DNA of 64,000 bases from Rhizobium viscosum (lineage in GTDB: Bacteria; Pseudomonadota; Alphaproteobacteria; Rhizobiales; Rhizobiaceae): positions 1,426,001-1,490,000 of the forward strand of contig NZ_JADBEC010000001.1 in assembly GCF_014873945.1 (NCBI RefSeq), written 5' to 3'. Below the pieces are notes generated by a model that made no database searches, was not told the origin of the DNA, and saw nothing but the letters and a program-made list of their open reading frames with translations. The translations under genes and the position numbers were made by a program. Shown here piece after piece: positions 16,505 through 25,184 of this stretch (position 1 is its first letter; each line of letters starts with the position of its first letter).

Positions 16505-16526
16505 AACGCCGCCCGCAGGCGGCGTT
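16505..16526 (-). terminator. Intrinsic terminator of the chemoreceptor gene at 16548-18539
   Basis: AACGCCGCC pairs with GGCGGCGTT around CGCA. Read on the minus strand it runs into TTTTCGTTTG, 20 bp after the chemoreceptor stop. Confidence 0.8.
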
Positions 16527-16547
16527 ACGATCCCGGTCATAATGCTA

Positions 16548-18539
16548 TCAGAACTCTTCCCAGTTCTGCTCCGCAACAGCGGTACTGCCGCTGAAAGCAC
16601 GGGCGACGCGGCCGATAGCGCGGCGCGCCGGAGAGGCGACTGGCTGGTGATGCTGCTGGCGGGCAACGGCAACGGACGCCTCGTTCGAAACCTTGAAGCG
16701 GGAGATGAGGCGCACGAGGCCATCGGCTTCGGCTGACAGCTTGTGGGTCGCAGCGGAGGTTTCTTCCACCATCGCAGCGTTCTGCTGGGTAACCTGATCC
16801 ATCTGGTTGACGGCAGTATTGACCTCCTTGAGGCCGGTCGACTGTTCCTTTGCCGCCGTTGCGATCGAATGGATATGGTCGTTGATGGCGATGACCCGCG
16901 TCTCGATCTCGGAAAGCGCCTCGCCAGTCGCCTGAACCAGCTTGACGCCGACCTGCACTTCGTCGCCGGACTTGGTGATGAGCGCCTTGATATCCTTGGC
17001 GGCCGTTGCCGAGCGCTGGGCGAGCTCGCGCACTTCCTGGGCGACGACAGCAAAGCCCTTGCCTGCTTCACCAGCGCGCGCGGCCTCGACGCCGGCATTC
17101 AGCGCCAGCAGGTTGGTCTGGAACGCGATCTCATCGATGACATTGATGATCTGACTGATTTCGCGAGAGGCCTGCTCGATACGACCCATGGCATCAACGG
17201 CGTTGCGGACCACGACGCCGGAGCGACCGGCATTGTCCTTCGCCTCGGAGACCATGACGGTCGCTTCCTGGGCGCGTTCCGTCGAGTTCTGCACAACGGC
17301 GGTGATCTCATCGAGAGCGGCGGAGGTTTCCTCCAGTGCGGCAGCCTGCTGTTCCGTGCGCTTGGAAAGATCGTCGCTGGCGTTCCTGAGTTCATTGGTA
17401 TTGCCGTTGATCGCTTCGGTCGTCTCGCGCACCTCGCGCATGGTCGTCTGCAGCGTCACGAACGTACTGTTGACGTTTTTCTGCAGTTCGGCAAAGGCGC
17501 CCTGGAACTGGCCGCGCATGGTCTGCGTCAGGTCGCCTTCAGCAAGGCTTGCAATGACACGGCGGGTTTCGTCGACGCCGGCATCGACGCTCGACAGCAG
17601 CCTGTTGATGTTGCCGGCGAACTGGTTGAGGCTCTCGTCTTCATAATCCTTGTCGATACGGTGGCTGAAATCACCGGCGGCAGCGGCCGCCACGACGACG
17701 GACATGCTGGACTGCAGGTCGTCGCTCTTTGCACGCATTGCCGCTTCCTGGGCGTTCATACGCTGGATGACGAGGCCGTTTTCCTTGAAGACGGCAACGG
17801 CAGCTGCCATCTCACCGATTTCGTCCTTGCGGCCGGCAAAGGGTACTTCGACCTGGAAATTGCCGTCTGCGACCTCCTTGATCGCCTGCGTCACCTTCTT
17901 GATCGGCCGGCTCAGGTGGCTGGTGCCAATGTAAAAACCCATGCCGACACCTGCCGCGATACCGATGCCGGTAATGCTGAGCACCAGCATCAGGATCCAG
18001 CTGCGGAAATCTTCGATCTCGTCGTTGACGGCCGTCAGCTCGGCCTTGTCGGTGTTGACGATCGCATCGATCTCGGCCTGGAAAGCCTTGCGGTTGGCGC
18101 GGTTGGCATCATTGTTGCCCTGCTCGTTGGCGGCCTGCGGGCTCACCTGCGTGCCGAGACGGGCTGTCTCAGTGCGGAAAGTACGGAATTCCTTGGCGCG
18201 GTCGATGAGCTTGGCGAAAGTATCCTTCTCGCTGTCAGGCACAAGTGGTGCCCAACCGGCGATGACCTTGTCGATCTCGTCCAGACCGGCCATCAGGCCC
18301 TTGGCGAAGGCTGGCGTTTGTTCCAGGCTCTTTGCAGCATAGATGCCGCGCGATTCCATAACGACGGCGGTGACGAAGCGATTGAGACGTTCGCCGGCGT
18401 AGGCGCGGGCCGCAGCATGCTCATAAGCCGTCAGGTTCGCGTTGTACTTGCTCATCGCCGACAGCGCGGTGGCACCGATCAAAAGCGCAACGCCACCCAT
18501 GACGGAGACAAGAAGATTGATTTTGCCGCGAATTTTCAC
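16548..18539 (-). CDS. Methyl-accepting chemotaxis protein with NWEEF tail
   Basis: 663 residues from the GTG at 18539 (GAGGGAG 7 bases upstream). A first membrane segment (about residues 4-28) and a second (about 183-208) enclose a periplasmic helical sensor domain. Two HAMP-like stretches follow (GTSHLSRPIKKVTQAIKEV and a later one). The signalling hairpin tip is the invariant EIAFQTNLLALNAGVEAARA. The chain ends in NWEEF, the form of the pentapeptide that tethers CheR/CheB methylation enzymes. It is not next to a che operon, and the ligand is unknown. Confidence 0.93.
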   Translation of the reverse strand: MKIRGKINLLVSVMGGVALLIGATALSAMSKYNANLTAYEHAAARAYAGERLNRFVTAVVMESRGIYAAKSLEQTPAFAKGLMAGLDEIDKVIAGWAPLVPDSEKDTFAKLIDRAKEFRTFRTETARLGTQVSPQAANEQGNNDANRANRKAFQAEIDAIVNTDKAELTAVNDEIEDFRSWILMLVLSITGIGIAAGVGMGFYIGTSHLSRPIKKVTQAIKEVADGNFQVEVPFAGRKDEIGEMAAAVAVFKENGLVIQRMNAQEAAMRAKSDDLQSSMSVVVAAAAAGDFSHRIDKDYEDESLNQFAGNINRLLSSVDAGVDETRRVIASLAEGDLTQTMRGQFQGAFAELQKNVNSTFVTLQTTMREVRETTEAINGNTNELRNASDDLSKRTEQQAAALEETSAALDEITAVVQNSTERAQEATVMVSEAKDNAGRSGVVVRNAVDAMGRIEQASREISQIINVIDEIAFQTNLLALNAGVEAARAGEAGKGFAVVAQEVRELAQRSATAAKDIKALITKSGDEVQVGVKLVQATGEALSEIETRVIAINDHIHSIATAAKEQSTGLKEVNTAVNQMDQVTQQNAAMVEETSAATHKLSAEADGLVRLISRFKVSNEASVAVARQQHHQPVASPARRAIGRVARAFSGSTAVAEQNWEEF

Positions 18540-18852
18540 TGAACGCTCCCTCGCTTCGCACAATGGCTGGAAAGCGAATTCCCAGCCGATGTACTGAAAG
18601 ATCGGGTAAATTCGTTAATGTTGTATTTCGAATATTAACAATACCGACTACAAGAAATTACCCATATTTACTGTTGCGCACGTTATGCTTCGTCTCAAGC
18701 CGAGCATCTTCAAGGAATAAAAGTTGCGGCTGAAAGCTTTCGGAAGCTTATGGATGAAATATACAACCATATAGTGAATAGCCGCATTCGTTAACGCTAG
18801 AGTGCGAAATCTTGCGCTTGCCACGCAGATCCGAGGAATCTGCCTGTCATAA
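18540..18852. other. AT-rich intergenic region between the chemoreceptor and rpmH
   Basis: About 310 bp without a credible gene. It is much richer in A/T than its surroundings from 18590 to 18800 and should contain the chemoreceptor promoter (minus strand). A small AAGCTT-TCGG-AAGCTT hairpin lies near 18735-18750. An open frame of 80 codons on the minus strand (18648-18890) has no start signal or family resemblance and was not annotated. Confidence 0.5.
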
Positions 18853-18881
18853 TTGACTTTGGCAGGCTTCATCCGTATAAG
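18853..18881 (+). promoter_or_regulatory. Sigma-70 type promoter of rpmH-rnpA-yidC
   Basis: TTGACT (18853-18858), a 17-base spacer, then TATAAG (18876-18881). It lies 113 bp upstream of the rpmH ATG and is the only good match in the region. Confidence 0.7.
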
Positions 18882-18993
18882 CCGCCGCACGTCCGGTCAT
18901 TCAAGGTCTTTTCAGGCCCCCGTCCGTTCGAAAAACCACGCTCCTTGCATTATGCAAATTCAAGAAGGGCCGCACTCCGCGGTGTTTAAATAA

Positions 18994-19128
18994 ATGAAGC
19001 GTACCTATCAGCCCTCGAAGCTTGTTCGCAAGCGCCGCCACGGTTTCCGTGCGCGTATGGCCACTAAGGGCGGCCGCAAGGTCATCGTTGCTCGCCGTGC
19101 ACGCGGCCGCAAGCGTCTTTCGGCCTAA
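18994..19128 (+). CDS. rpmH: 50S ribosomal protein L34
   Basis: 44 residues beginning [18 protein letters not shown] and ending GRKRLSA, the complete and highly conserved bL34 sequence. The gene is short and lies in front of rnpA by 22 bp, the usual bacterial order. bL34 is a structural protein of the large ribosomal subunit. A strong TTGACT-N17-TATAAG promoter lies upstream. Confidence 0.98.
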   Translation: MKRTYQPSKLVRKRRHGFRARMATKGGRKVIVARRARGRKRLSA

Positions 19129-19150
19129 GGCCGGAATTGCCCGATAGAAA

Positions 19151-19552
19151 ATGACGGGCGACTTGAAGACCAAAGAAGACAAACAGATTGTCGGGCGGCT
19201 CTTGAGCCGCCCGCAATTTCTTGCAGTCCGCGAAGGCGAAAAGCGCCGCGGCCCTCTCTTCCTTCTCGAGGTCCTGAACCGCAAAGAAGAAGACAGCGAA
19301 GCCCGTGTCGGCTTCACAGTCACCAAAAAACATGGCAACGCGGTCGAAAGAAACCGCATGCGGCGACGTCTGAAAGAGGCGGTGCGGCTTCATGCAGGGT
19401 TTGCAATGCAGCCCGGACACGACTATGTGGTTGTCGCTCGCAGGGACGTCTTGACAGCGTCCTTCGATGAACTGGCCGCGGAACTGAAAGTCCGCGTGGA
19501 AACCAGGTCGAAACACCGGCGCCCAAAAGACGAGCGCCCCAGGAACGTATGA
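19151..19552 (+). CDS. rnpA: Ribonuclease P protein component
   Basis: 133 residues. The RNR motif that contacts the RNA subunit is visible ([18 protein letters not shown], about residues 60-77) with the preceding [11 protein letters not shown] strand. The protein assists the RNase P ribozyme in 5' maturation of tRNAs. The C-terminal tail is basic ([12 protein letters not shown]). Its stop overlaps the yidC start by four bases, which implies translational coupling. Confidence 0.96.
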   Translation: MTGDLKTKEDKQIVGRLLSRPQFLAVREGEKRRGPLFLLEVLNRKEEDSEARVGFTVTKKHGNAVERNRMRRRLKEAVRLHAGFAMQPGHDYVVVARRDVLTASFDELAAELKVRVETRSKHRRPKDERPRNV

Positions 19553-21345
19553 TGCAAAACAACCGCAATTACTTCATTGCGATCGCTCTCTCGGTGCTGA
19601 TCGTCCTTGGCTGGCAGTTCCTCTATATGAACCCGCGCATCGAGGCTCAGCGCAAGGCGCAGGAAGCCCAGAAGGCACAGCAGCAGACCGAGCAGACGCA
19701 GCAGCCTGCCGCCGGCGGCCAGAGCGCGCAGCCGAACGGCGCAGCTCCCACCGGCCAGGCCACGGCGACGGCTACCCGCGAGGAAGCTCTGGCAAAAACG
19801 CCGCGTGTTGCCATCGACACGGCTGCCCTCTCCGGCTCCATCAACCTCGCCGGTGCGCGCCTCGACGATCTGAGGCTGAAGGCCTATCACGAGACCGTCG
19901 ACGACTCGAGCCCGATCATCACGCTGTTCTCGCCGGCTGAAACCAAGGACGGCTATTTCACCGAATTCGGCTATATCGGTACCGACGCGACAGGCGCCGT
20001 TCCCGGCCCATCTACCATCTGGACCGCGCCTGAGGGTGCGAAGCTCACCGAAAAGACGCCGGTGACGCTGACCTACACCAATGACAAGGGCCTGACCTTT
20101 ACGCGGACGATTTCCGTCGATGATCGGTACATGTTCACTGTCGTCGACAAGATCACCAATAGCGGCGACGCCGCGGTATCGTTGTCCAATTACGGACGCG
20201 TGACGCGCTACAACAAGCCGACGACGCCCTCGGTCTACGTGCTGCATGAGGGCTTCCTCGGCGTGCTCGGCGCCGGCAGCGGCATTTCCGAGAGCAAGTA
20301 CACGGCGATCGAAAAGGAAAACCAGTCCAACCCGACGGTCACCGGCGGCTGGATCGGCATTACCGACAAGTATTGGGCTGCGGCTCTCATCCCGAGCCAG
20401 ACCGTTCCCTTCGATTCCCGCTTCTCGCATTTCACGGACGGTCAGCCGCGCTACCAGGCCGATTTCAAGGGTGAAGGCCTGTCGATCGCTCCCGGAGCGA
20501 CGGTCGACGTCACGAACCTCGTCTTTGCCGGCGCCAAGGAAGTGCCCGTCGTCGACGAATATGAAGCGAAATATTCCATTCCGAATTTCGATCGCCTGAT
20601 CGATTGGGGCTGGTTCTGGTTCCTGACGCAGCCGATGTTCAAGCTGATGGACTTCTTCTTCCGCTACTTCGGCAATTTCGGCGTGGCGATCCTGTGCACG
20701 ACCATCGTCGTCAAGGCGCTGTTCTTCCCGCTCGCCAGCAAGCAGTACGCTTCGATGGCGAACATGAAGCGCGTGCAGCCGAAGATGGAAGAGCTGAAGG
20801 CCAAGTTCGGCGACGACCGGATGGGCCTGCAGCAGGCGATGATGCAGCTTTACAAGGAAGAGAAGATCAACCCGATTGCCGGCTGCTGGCCGGTGGCGCT
20901 GCAGATCCCGATCTTTTTCTCGCTCTATAAGGTGATCTACATCACTATCGAGATGCGCCACGCACCGTTCTTCGGCTGGATCAGGGACCTTTCGGCGCCC
21001 GATCCGACGACGATCGTCAATCTCTTCGGCCTGCTGCCCTTCGAAGCGCCGGCCTTGCTGCATCTCGGCGTCTGGCCGCTGATCATGGGTGTCACGATGT
21101 TCGTGCAGATGCGCATGAACCCGACCCCGCCGGATCCGACGCAGGCGATGATCTTCAACTGGATGCCGCTGGTCTTCACCTTCATGCTTGCAAGCTTCCC
21201 GGCAGGCCTCGTGATTTACTGGGCCTGGAACAACACGCTCTCGGTGCTGCAGCAGTCGGTGATCATGAAGCGTCACGGCGTGAAGATCGAGCTCTTCGAC
21301 AATCTGAAGGGCCTGTTCAAGCGAAAACCGGCGCCATCGAAATAG
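19549..21345 (+). CDS. yidC: Membrane protein insertase YidC
   Basis: 598 residues. TM1 is at residues 6-25 ([19 protein letters not shown]), followed by a Gln/Ala-rich linker and a large periplasmic beta-sandwich domain (about 80-350). The conserved five-helix core begins near [16 protein letters not shown] and includes [20 protein letters not shown] and a cytoplasmic loop ([20 protein letters not shown]). YidC inserts inner-membrane proteins alone or with SecYEG. It is the last gene of the rpmH-rnpA-yidC unit and is followed by an intrinsic terminator. Confidence 0.98.
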   Translation: MMQNNRNYFIAIALSVLIVLGWQFLYMNPRIEAQRKAQEAQKAQQQTEQTQQPAAGGQSAQPNGAAPTGQATATATREEALAKTPRVAIDTAALSGSINLAGARLDDLRLKAYHETVDDSSPIITLFSPAETKDGYFTEFGYIGTDATGAVPGPSTIWTAPEGAKLTEKTPVTLTYTNDKGLTFTRTISVDDRYMFTVVDKITNSGDAAVSLSNYGRVTRYNKPTTPSVYVLHEGFLGVLGAGSGISESKYTAIEKENQSNPTVTGGWIGITDKYWAAALIPSQTVPFDSRFSHFTDGQPRYQADFKGEGLSIAPGATVDVTNLVFAGAKEVPVVDEYEAKYSIPNFDRLIDWGWFWFLTQPMFKLMDFFFRYFGNFGVAILCTTIVVKALFFPLASKQYASMANMKRVQPKMEELKAKFGDDRMGLQQAMMQLYKEEKINPIAGCWPVALQIPIFFSLYKVIYITIEMRHAPFFGWIRDLSAPDPTTIVNLFGLLPFEAPALLHLGVWPLIMGVTMFVQMRMNPTPPDPTQAMIFNWMPLVFTFMLASFPAGLVIYWAWNNTLSVLQQSVIMKRHGVKIELFDNLKGLFKRKPAPSK

Positions 21346-21348
21346 TCG

Positions 21349-21375
21349 AAAAGCCCTGCTTCGGCGGGGCTTTTT
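21349..21375 (+). terminator. Intrinsic terminator after yidC
   Basis: AAAAGCCC pairs with GGGCTTTT with an inner GC-TTCG-GC tetraloop, followed by a T-run. Confidence 0.9.
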
Positions 21376-21475
21376 GTTTCGGGCCGCAGAAACGCTCAAC
21401 GATGCGAACCTTGACAATAGGTCTTAAAAACATGAAGCCGGTTTCATTACCGAACCCGGAGATTGCAGAATTCAT

Positions 21476-22129
21476 ATGACTGAAATCGCAAAGCCGCTCT
21501 TCGGCCACCCCTGGATCTTCATCCGCGGCGTGCCTTCCATGAAATTCCTTCCGCCGGAGGGGCCCTTGGAAGTCGCTTTCGCCGGCCGGTCGAATGTCGG
21601 CAAATCGTCGCTGATCAACGCGCTGGTCGGTCAGAAAGGTCTGGCGCGCACCTCCAATACGCCTGGACGTACGCAGGAACTCAACTACTTCGTTCCGGAC
21701 GGTTATTCCGGCGAGGGCAACGACCTGCCGCCAATGGCGCTGGTCGATATGCCGGGCTATGGCTATGCACAGGCGCCGAAAGAGCAGGTGGATAACTGGA
21801 CGAAGCTCGTCTTCGACTATTTGCGCGGCCGCTCGACGCTGAAGCGCGTGTATGTGCTGATCGACAGCCGCCACGGTATCAAGAAGAACGACGATGACGT
21901 CCTGACGCTGCTCGACAAGGCGGCCGTCTCCTATCAGATCGTGCTGACCAAGACGGACAAGATCAAAGCGCCTGCCGTGCCAAAGCTGCTGGCCGAAACA
22001 TCGGAGAGGATCCGCAAGCGTCCCGCCGCCTATCCGGCCGTGCTTTCCACCTCCTCGGAAAAGAACGAAGGATTGGACGAACTGCGGCAGGCGATTGCCG
22101 ACACGGTCGGCGTCAGCAACTGGAAATAA
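21476..22129 (+). CDS. engB: Ribosome biogenesis GTP-binding protein EngB (YihA/YsxC)
   Basis: 217 residues. GTPase motifs are clear: G1 GRSNVGKSS (37-45), G2 region NTPGRTQ, G3 DMPGYGYA, G4 TKTD and a G5-like STSSEKNEG. EngB is an essential GTPase in large-subunit assembly. It follows yidC, as in other rhizobia, but is separated from it by a terminator and has its own leader of about 100 bp. In related genomes argB normally follows directly; here a fasciclin/anti-sigma/sigma cassette lies in between. Confidence 0.96.
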   Translation: MTEIAKPLFGHPWIFIRGVPSMKFLPPEGPLEVAFAGRSNVGKSSLINALVGQKGLARTSNTPGRTQELNYFVPDGYSGEGNDLPPMALVDMPGYGYAQAPKEQVDNWTKLVFDYLRGRSTLKRVYVLIDSRHGIKKNDDDVLTLLDKAAVSYQIVLTKTDKIKAPAVPKLLAETSERIRKRPAAYPAVLSTSSEKNEGLDELRQAIADTVGVSNWK

Positions 22130-22153
22130 AAGAGGCGCCCGGAAGGGCGCCTC
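22126..22153 (-). terminator. Hairpin between engB and the fasciclin gene
   Basis: GAGGCGCCC (22132-22140) pairs with GGGCGCCTC (22145-22153) around GGAA. On the minus strand it is followed by TTTTATT, so it ends the fasciclin transcript; on the plus strand it may also slow transcription from engB. Confidence 0.8.
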
Positions 22154-22172
22154 TGACAGCCGGTATTTGAAT

Positions 22173-22730
22173 TTACATCTTCGGCAGCAGCACCTCGTCG
22201 ACGACGTGGATGACGCCGTTCGACTGTTTGACGTCGGCGATGGTGACGTGCGCGACATCGCCATTTTCATCCGTCAGCGTGATCTTGCCCATGCTTTCCT
22301 TTGCCTTGAGCACGCAGCCGCCGACTGTCTTGATGTCGTGCTCGCCGCCATCGTCCTTGATCATCTTGGCGACGGTCTTCGACATGGCGTCTGCGGCAAC
22401 GACATGGCAGGTCAGGATCTTGACGAGCTTAGCCTTGTTTTCCGGCTTCAGAAGCGTATCGACAGTGCCTTTCGGCAGTGCAGCGAAGGCTTCATTGGTC
22501 GGCGCGAAGACGGTGAAAGGCCCCTTGCCCTCCAGCGTGCTGACAAGGCCGGCAGCCTTCACGGCAGCAACCAGGGTGGTATGATCCTTGGAGTTGACGG
22601 CATTCTCGACGATGTTCTTGTTCGCATACATCGCAGCACCGCCGACTATCGGGTTCTTTGCCTGAGCAGCGAATGCGATAGCGGAAAAGGTGGCGGCGAG
22701 CGCTGCAGCACGCAATGCGGACTTGATCAT
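22173..22730 (-). CDS. Exported fasciclin (FAS1) domain protein
   Basis: 185 residues from the ATG at 22730, which has GGAG upstream. A Sec signal peptide (residues 1 to about 24, ending AAQA) precedes one FAS1 domain. Its H1 motif is FTVFAPTNEAF and its H2 region is NGVIHVVDEVLLPK. FAS1 proteins are secreted adhesion or envelope proteins; in Sinorhizobium the FAS1 protein Nex18 is needed for normal symbiosis, and in mycobacteria MPT70/MPT83 are SigK targets. The gene has its own promoter with the element TGAAAC-N17-CGTA, identical in form to that of the neighbouring sigma operon. Confidence 0.9.
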   Translation of the reverse strand: MIKSALRAAALAATFSAIAFAAQAKNPIVGGAAMYANKNIVENAVNSKDHTTLVAAVKAAGLVSTLEGKGPFTVFAPTNEAFAALPKGTVDTLLKPENKAKLVKILTCHVVAADAMSKTVAKMIKDDGGEHDIKTVGGCVLKAKESMGKITLTDENGDVAHVTIADVKQSNGVIHVVDEVLLPKM

Positions 22731-22798
22731 GATTTTTCTCCTCTGCATCCGGTCGCGGCCGCCGGCTTTATGCCCTGCGCCGCCCGGATATCAGCAAC

Positions 22799-22825
22799 TA
22801 CGGAAGACGCTGCAGAAGAGTTTCA
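22799..22825 (-). promoter_or_regulatory. ECF-type promoter of the fasciclin gene
   Basis: On the minus strand TGAAAC (22825-22820), 17 bases, CGTA (22802-22799), followed about 69 bp later by the ATG. The same two elements with the same 17-base spacing precede the ECF sigma factor gene. Confidence 0.65.
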
Positions 22826-22842
22826 GGAAAATGATCTTGTTT

Positions 22843-23562
22843 TCACGGCCTGTGGATCGAACCGCTGGCGATGACGGGGCCTGACGGCTGATGTGTGGGC
22901 GAACCGCCGAATGGCTCGAGACTGACGGCCAGCGTCGCGCCATCGGAAATCTGGCCGCGCATATCCGTCGGGATCAGCAATTCGCCGTTCATACCGCGCT
23001 GGAAAACGCCGAGAGAACGGGGCGTGCCGCTACCCGGTACGAGCCAGAGCTCCAGAGATTTCTCCTCCGGCTTGCCGGCCGCAACCGGCACGATCTTCAG
23101 CCGGCCACTCTGGATATCGTAGGAGGCCGTCAGATTGACCTGGTTGTTCTGTCCTGAGAGGTCCGCCACCAGCGGCGGCGATGCCGGAGGCTGAGGCACG
23201 AGACCGGAGGCAAAGGCGATGACGCCCAAGGTGACCGCAAGCGAGGCAAAAGTCAGCGAGCGCCAGAAACCGGCGGAATTCCAGAGGCCGTGCGAAAAGC
23301 GCGGCTCACTTTCCGCATTGGCGAAGAGGCGCGCCTCGATCTGCTTGAAGGTCTCACTGCTCGGAGTGGCCGTGCCATATTCGTCGTTGAAGCTGGAGAG
23401 GTTGACCTCCCAGCGGCTGACGATGGCGGCAAACTGCCGGTCTCGGCGCATGCGCTCCTCAACAATCCTGCGATCCTGAAGAGAGAGGACGCCCAGCACA
23501 TATTCGCCGGCGAGAACCTCATCCCGGGAGCGGTCTCCCTTGCTTTTGTCCGGCGATGTCAT
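22843..23562 (-). CDS. Anti-sigma factor of the RskA family
   Basis: 239 residues if translated from the ATG at 23562, which overlaps the sigma-factor stop as ATGA; a start 15 codons earlier is also open. The cytoplasmic N-terminus has the RskA/ZAS-less signature LAGEYVLGVLSLQDRRIVEERM, then a single membrane span (about residues 83-105, SLTFASLAVTLGVIAFASGL). A periplasmic RskA C-terminal domain follows, with LWLVPGSGTPRSLGVF and LAVSLEPFGGSP. Such proteins hold their ECF sigma factor at the membrane until an envelope signal triggers release. Coupled translation with the sigma gene fixes the pairing. Confidence 0.9.
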   Translation of the reverse strand: MTSPDKSKGDRSRDEVLAGEYVLGVLSLQDRRIVEERMRRDRQFAAIVSRWEVNLSSFNDEYGTATPSSETFKQIEARLFANAESEPRFSHGLWNSAGFWRSLTFASLAVTLGVIAFASGLVPQPPASPPLVADLSGQNNQVNLTASYDIQSGRLKIVPVAAGKPEEKSLELWLVPGSGTPRSLGVFQRGMNGELLIPTDMRGQISDGATLAVSLEPFGGSPTHQPSGPVIASGSIHRP

Positions 23563-24095
23563 CGTTCCATGCACTCTCTCAGTTTCAGCAGGCTGCGTCT
23601 TAGCCATGTCCGCATCGTATTCAGCGGGACACCAAACTGATCGGCCAGTTCCTGATAGCTTAGCCCTTCGACATAAGCCCGTTTCACCGCGACCGCACGA
23701 TCAGCTTCCAACTCTTCCATGCAGGTGTCAATCCGCCTTCCTTCATCCTTAATCACGACTTGCGCTTCAGGATCCGGACCGCCATCTGCAAGATCGAGCG
23801 CTCTGTCGATTTCATCAGCGACCGGCTTGCGCGCCCTGATCGCATCGATCGACTGATTGCGGGCAATTGCCGCAAGCCAGGCGACCGATGTCGAGGAGCC
23901 GGCCGTAAAGACGCCGGCGCGCTGCCATATCTTGATATAGACCTCCTGAAGCACCTCTTCCGCCTCGTTCCTGCTTCCAAGGATACGAAGGCAGATCGCC
24001 AGAAGTTTCGGACTGGTCTGGTTATAGAGCGCGGCAAAGGCCTTGCGGTCGCCGAGCGCTACGCGGCCGATTAAATCTGCAAAATCCCCAGTCAT
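23559..24095 (-). CDS. ECF RNA polymerase sigma factor, SigK-like
   Basis: 178 residues. Region 2 is ALYNQTSPKLLAICLRIL through EAEEVLQEVYIKIWQ (about 20-57). Region 4 is GLSYQELADQFGVPLNTMRTWLRRSLLKLR (about 143-173). It is the first gene of a two-gene unit with an RskA-type anti-sigma factor. Its own promoter has TGAAAC-N17-CGTA, so it probably activates itself and the divergently placed fasciclin gene's identical promoter. By context it is close to the SigK/ECF19-type group. Confidence 0.92.
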   Translation of the reverse strand: MTGDFADLIGRVALGDRKAFAALYNQTSPKLLAICLRILGSRNEAEEVLQEVYIKIWQRAGVFTAGSSTSVAWLAAIARNQSIDAIRARKPVADEIDRALDLADGGPDPEAQVVIKDEGRRIDTCMEELEADRAVAVKRAYVEGLSYQELADQFGVPLNTMRTWLRRSLLKLRECMER

Positions 24096-24121
24096 GTCGC
24101 CCTCGAATGAACGATTTCCGG

Positions 24122-24148
24122 TACGATAGTTTCAGTTCGATAGTTTCA
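24122..24148 (-). promoter_or_regulatory. ECF-type promoter of the sigma/anti-sigma operon
   Basis: On the minus strand TGAAAC (24148-24143), 17 bases, CGTA (24125-24122), 27 bp before the sigma ATG. A second TGAAAC copy lies 14 bp downstream of the first (24134-24129), forming a direct repeat TGAAACTATCG. Confidence 0.65.
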
Positions 24149-24264
24149 ATATGCGCTGGCAGGTTCCCAGGTCGGCCTTAGATACGAAAAACTATTGCGT
24201 GCCGGATTATTCCCTCTGTCAAAAACTTGAGATAAAAGGCCGCGATCAATTCTGCGGGGTCCCC

Positions 24265-25152
24265 ATGAACGAGTCCGAAAGCGAAATCCAGGCACGTCTT
24301 CTCGCCCAAGCGCTGCCCTTCATGCAGCGCTACGAAAACAAGACGATCGTCGTGAAGTACGGCGGCCATGCCATGGGCAATCCCGAGCTCGGCAAGGCCT
24401 TCGCCAGCGATATCGCACTATTGAAGCAGTCCGGCGTCAACCCGATCGTCGTGCATGGCGGCGGCCCGCAGATCGGCGCGATGCTGACGAAGATGGGTAT
24501 CGAATCCAAATTCGAAGGCGGGTTGCGTGTTACCGACCAGAAGACGGTCGAGATCGTCGAAATGGTTCTCGCCGGCTCGATCAACAAGGAAATCGTCGCG
24601 CTCATCAACCAGACCGGCGAATGGGCGATCGGCCTCTGCGGCAAGGACGGCAACATGGTCTTCGCCGAAAAAGCGCGCAAGACCGTCAAGGATCCCGATT
24701 CCAACATCGAACGCGTGCTCGATCTCGGTTTCGTGGGCGAAGTCGTGGAAGTCGACCGCACGCTGCTCGACCTTCTCGCCCGTTCCGAGATGATCCCGGT
24801 CATCGCGCCGGTTGCTCCGGGTCGCGACGGCGCGACCTACAACATCAATGCCGACACGTTTGCAGGCGCGATCGCCGGCGCGCTGAACGCCACCCGCCTG
24901 CTGTTCCTGACGGATGTGCCCGGCGTGCTCGACAAGCAGGGCAAGCTCATCAAGGAGCTTTCCGTCGCCGAAGCGCATGCGCTGATTGCCGATGGCACGA
25001 TTTCCGGCGGCATGATCCCGAAGGTCGAGACCTGCATCGACGCCATCAAGGCGGGCGTGCAGGGCGTCGTCATCCTGAACGGCAAGACGGCCCATTCCGT
25101 GCTGCTGGAGATATTCACCGAGCACGGCGTCGGCACGCTGATCGTTCCCTGA
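24265..25152 (+). CDS. argB: Acetylglutamate kinase
   Basis: 295 residues from ATG 24265 ([19 protein letters not shown]); an upstream in-frame ATG at 24151 would add a non-homologous 38-residue leader and overlaps the ECF promoter. Nucleotide and substrate motifs are complete: [19 protein letters not shown], the N-acetylglutamate site [10 protein letters not shown], and the C-terminal [10 protein letters not shown]. It phosphorylates N-acetyl-L-glutamate in the second step of arginine synthesis. It is divergent from the ECF sigma gene. Confidence 0.96.
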   Translation: MNESESEIQARLLAQALPFMQRYENKTIVVKYGGHAMGNPELGKAFASDIALLKQSGVNPIVVHGGGPQIGAMLTKMGIESKFEGGLRVTDQKTVEIVEMVLAGSINKEIVALINQTGEWAIGLCGKDGNMVFAEKARKTVKDPDSNIERVLDLGFVGEVVEVDRTLLDLLARSEMIPVIAPVAPGRDGATYNINADTFAGAIAGALNATRLLFLTDVPGVLDKQGKLIKELSVAEAHALIADGTISGGMIPKVETCIDAIKAGVQGVVILNGKTAHSVLLEIFTEHGVGTLIVP

Positions 25153-25155
25153 TCG

Positions 25156-25184
25156 AAAAAGGCGCCCTCCCGGGCGCCTTTTCT
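25156..25184. terminator. Bidirectional terminator between argB and the SDR gene
   Basis: GGCGCCC (25161-25167) pairs with GGGCGCC (25172-25178), flanked by A5 on the left and T4 on the right, so it works in both directions for convergent genes. Confidence 0.88.

Noticed and set aside
14617..16542. A 641-codon open frame on the plus strand covering the tRNA and the histidine kinase
   Set aside because: It reads through the antisense strand of a tRNA and of a kinase with all its boxes; no domain is visible.
16743..18542. A 599-codon open frame antisense to the chemoreceptor
   Set aside because: Shadow of the highly conserved MCP coding strand.
18648..18890. An 80-codon frame on the minus strand in the AT-rich region before rpmH
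   Set aside because: No ribosome-binding site, no recognisable family, and it overlaps the rpmH promoter.
18540..18993. Possible replication origin next to rpmH
   Set aside because: rpmH-rnpA borders the origin in many bacteria, but in alphaproteobacteria it usually does not. I found no dnaA gene and no cluster of TTATCCACA-like boxes.
19423..21417. A 664-codon open frame antisense to yidC
   Set aside because: Composition is Arg/His/Asp-rich without any domain, and yidC on the other strand is unambiguous.
22126..22153. Terminator dedicated to engB
   Set aside because: The hairpin is real but the T-run is on the minus-strand side, so it primarily serves the fasciclin gene.
24151..24264. N-terminal extension of argB
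   Set aside because: The 38 extra codons are not like any ArgB N-terminus and lie over the ECF promoter of the divergent gene.
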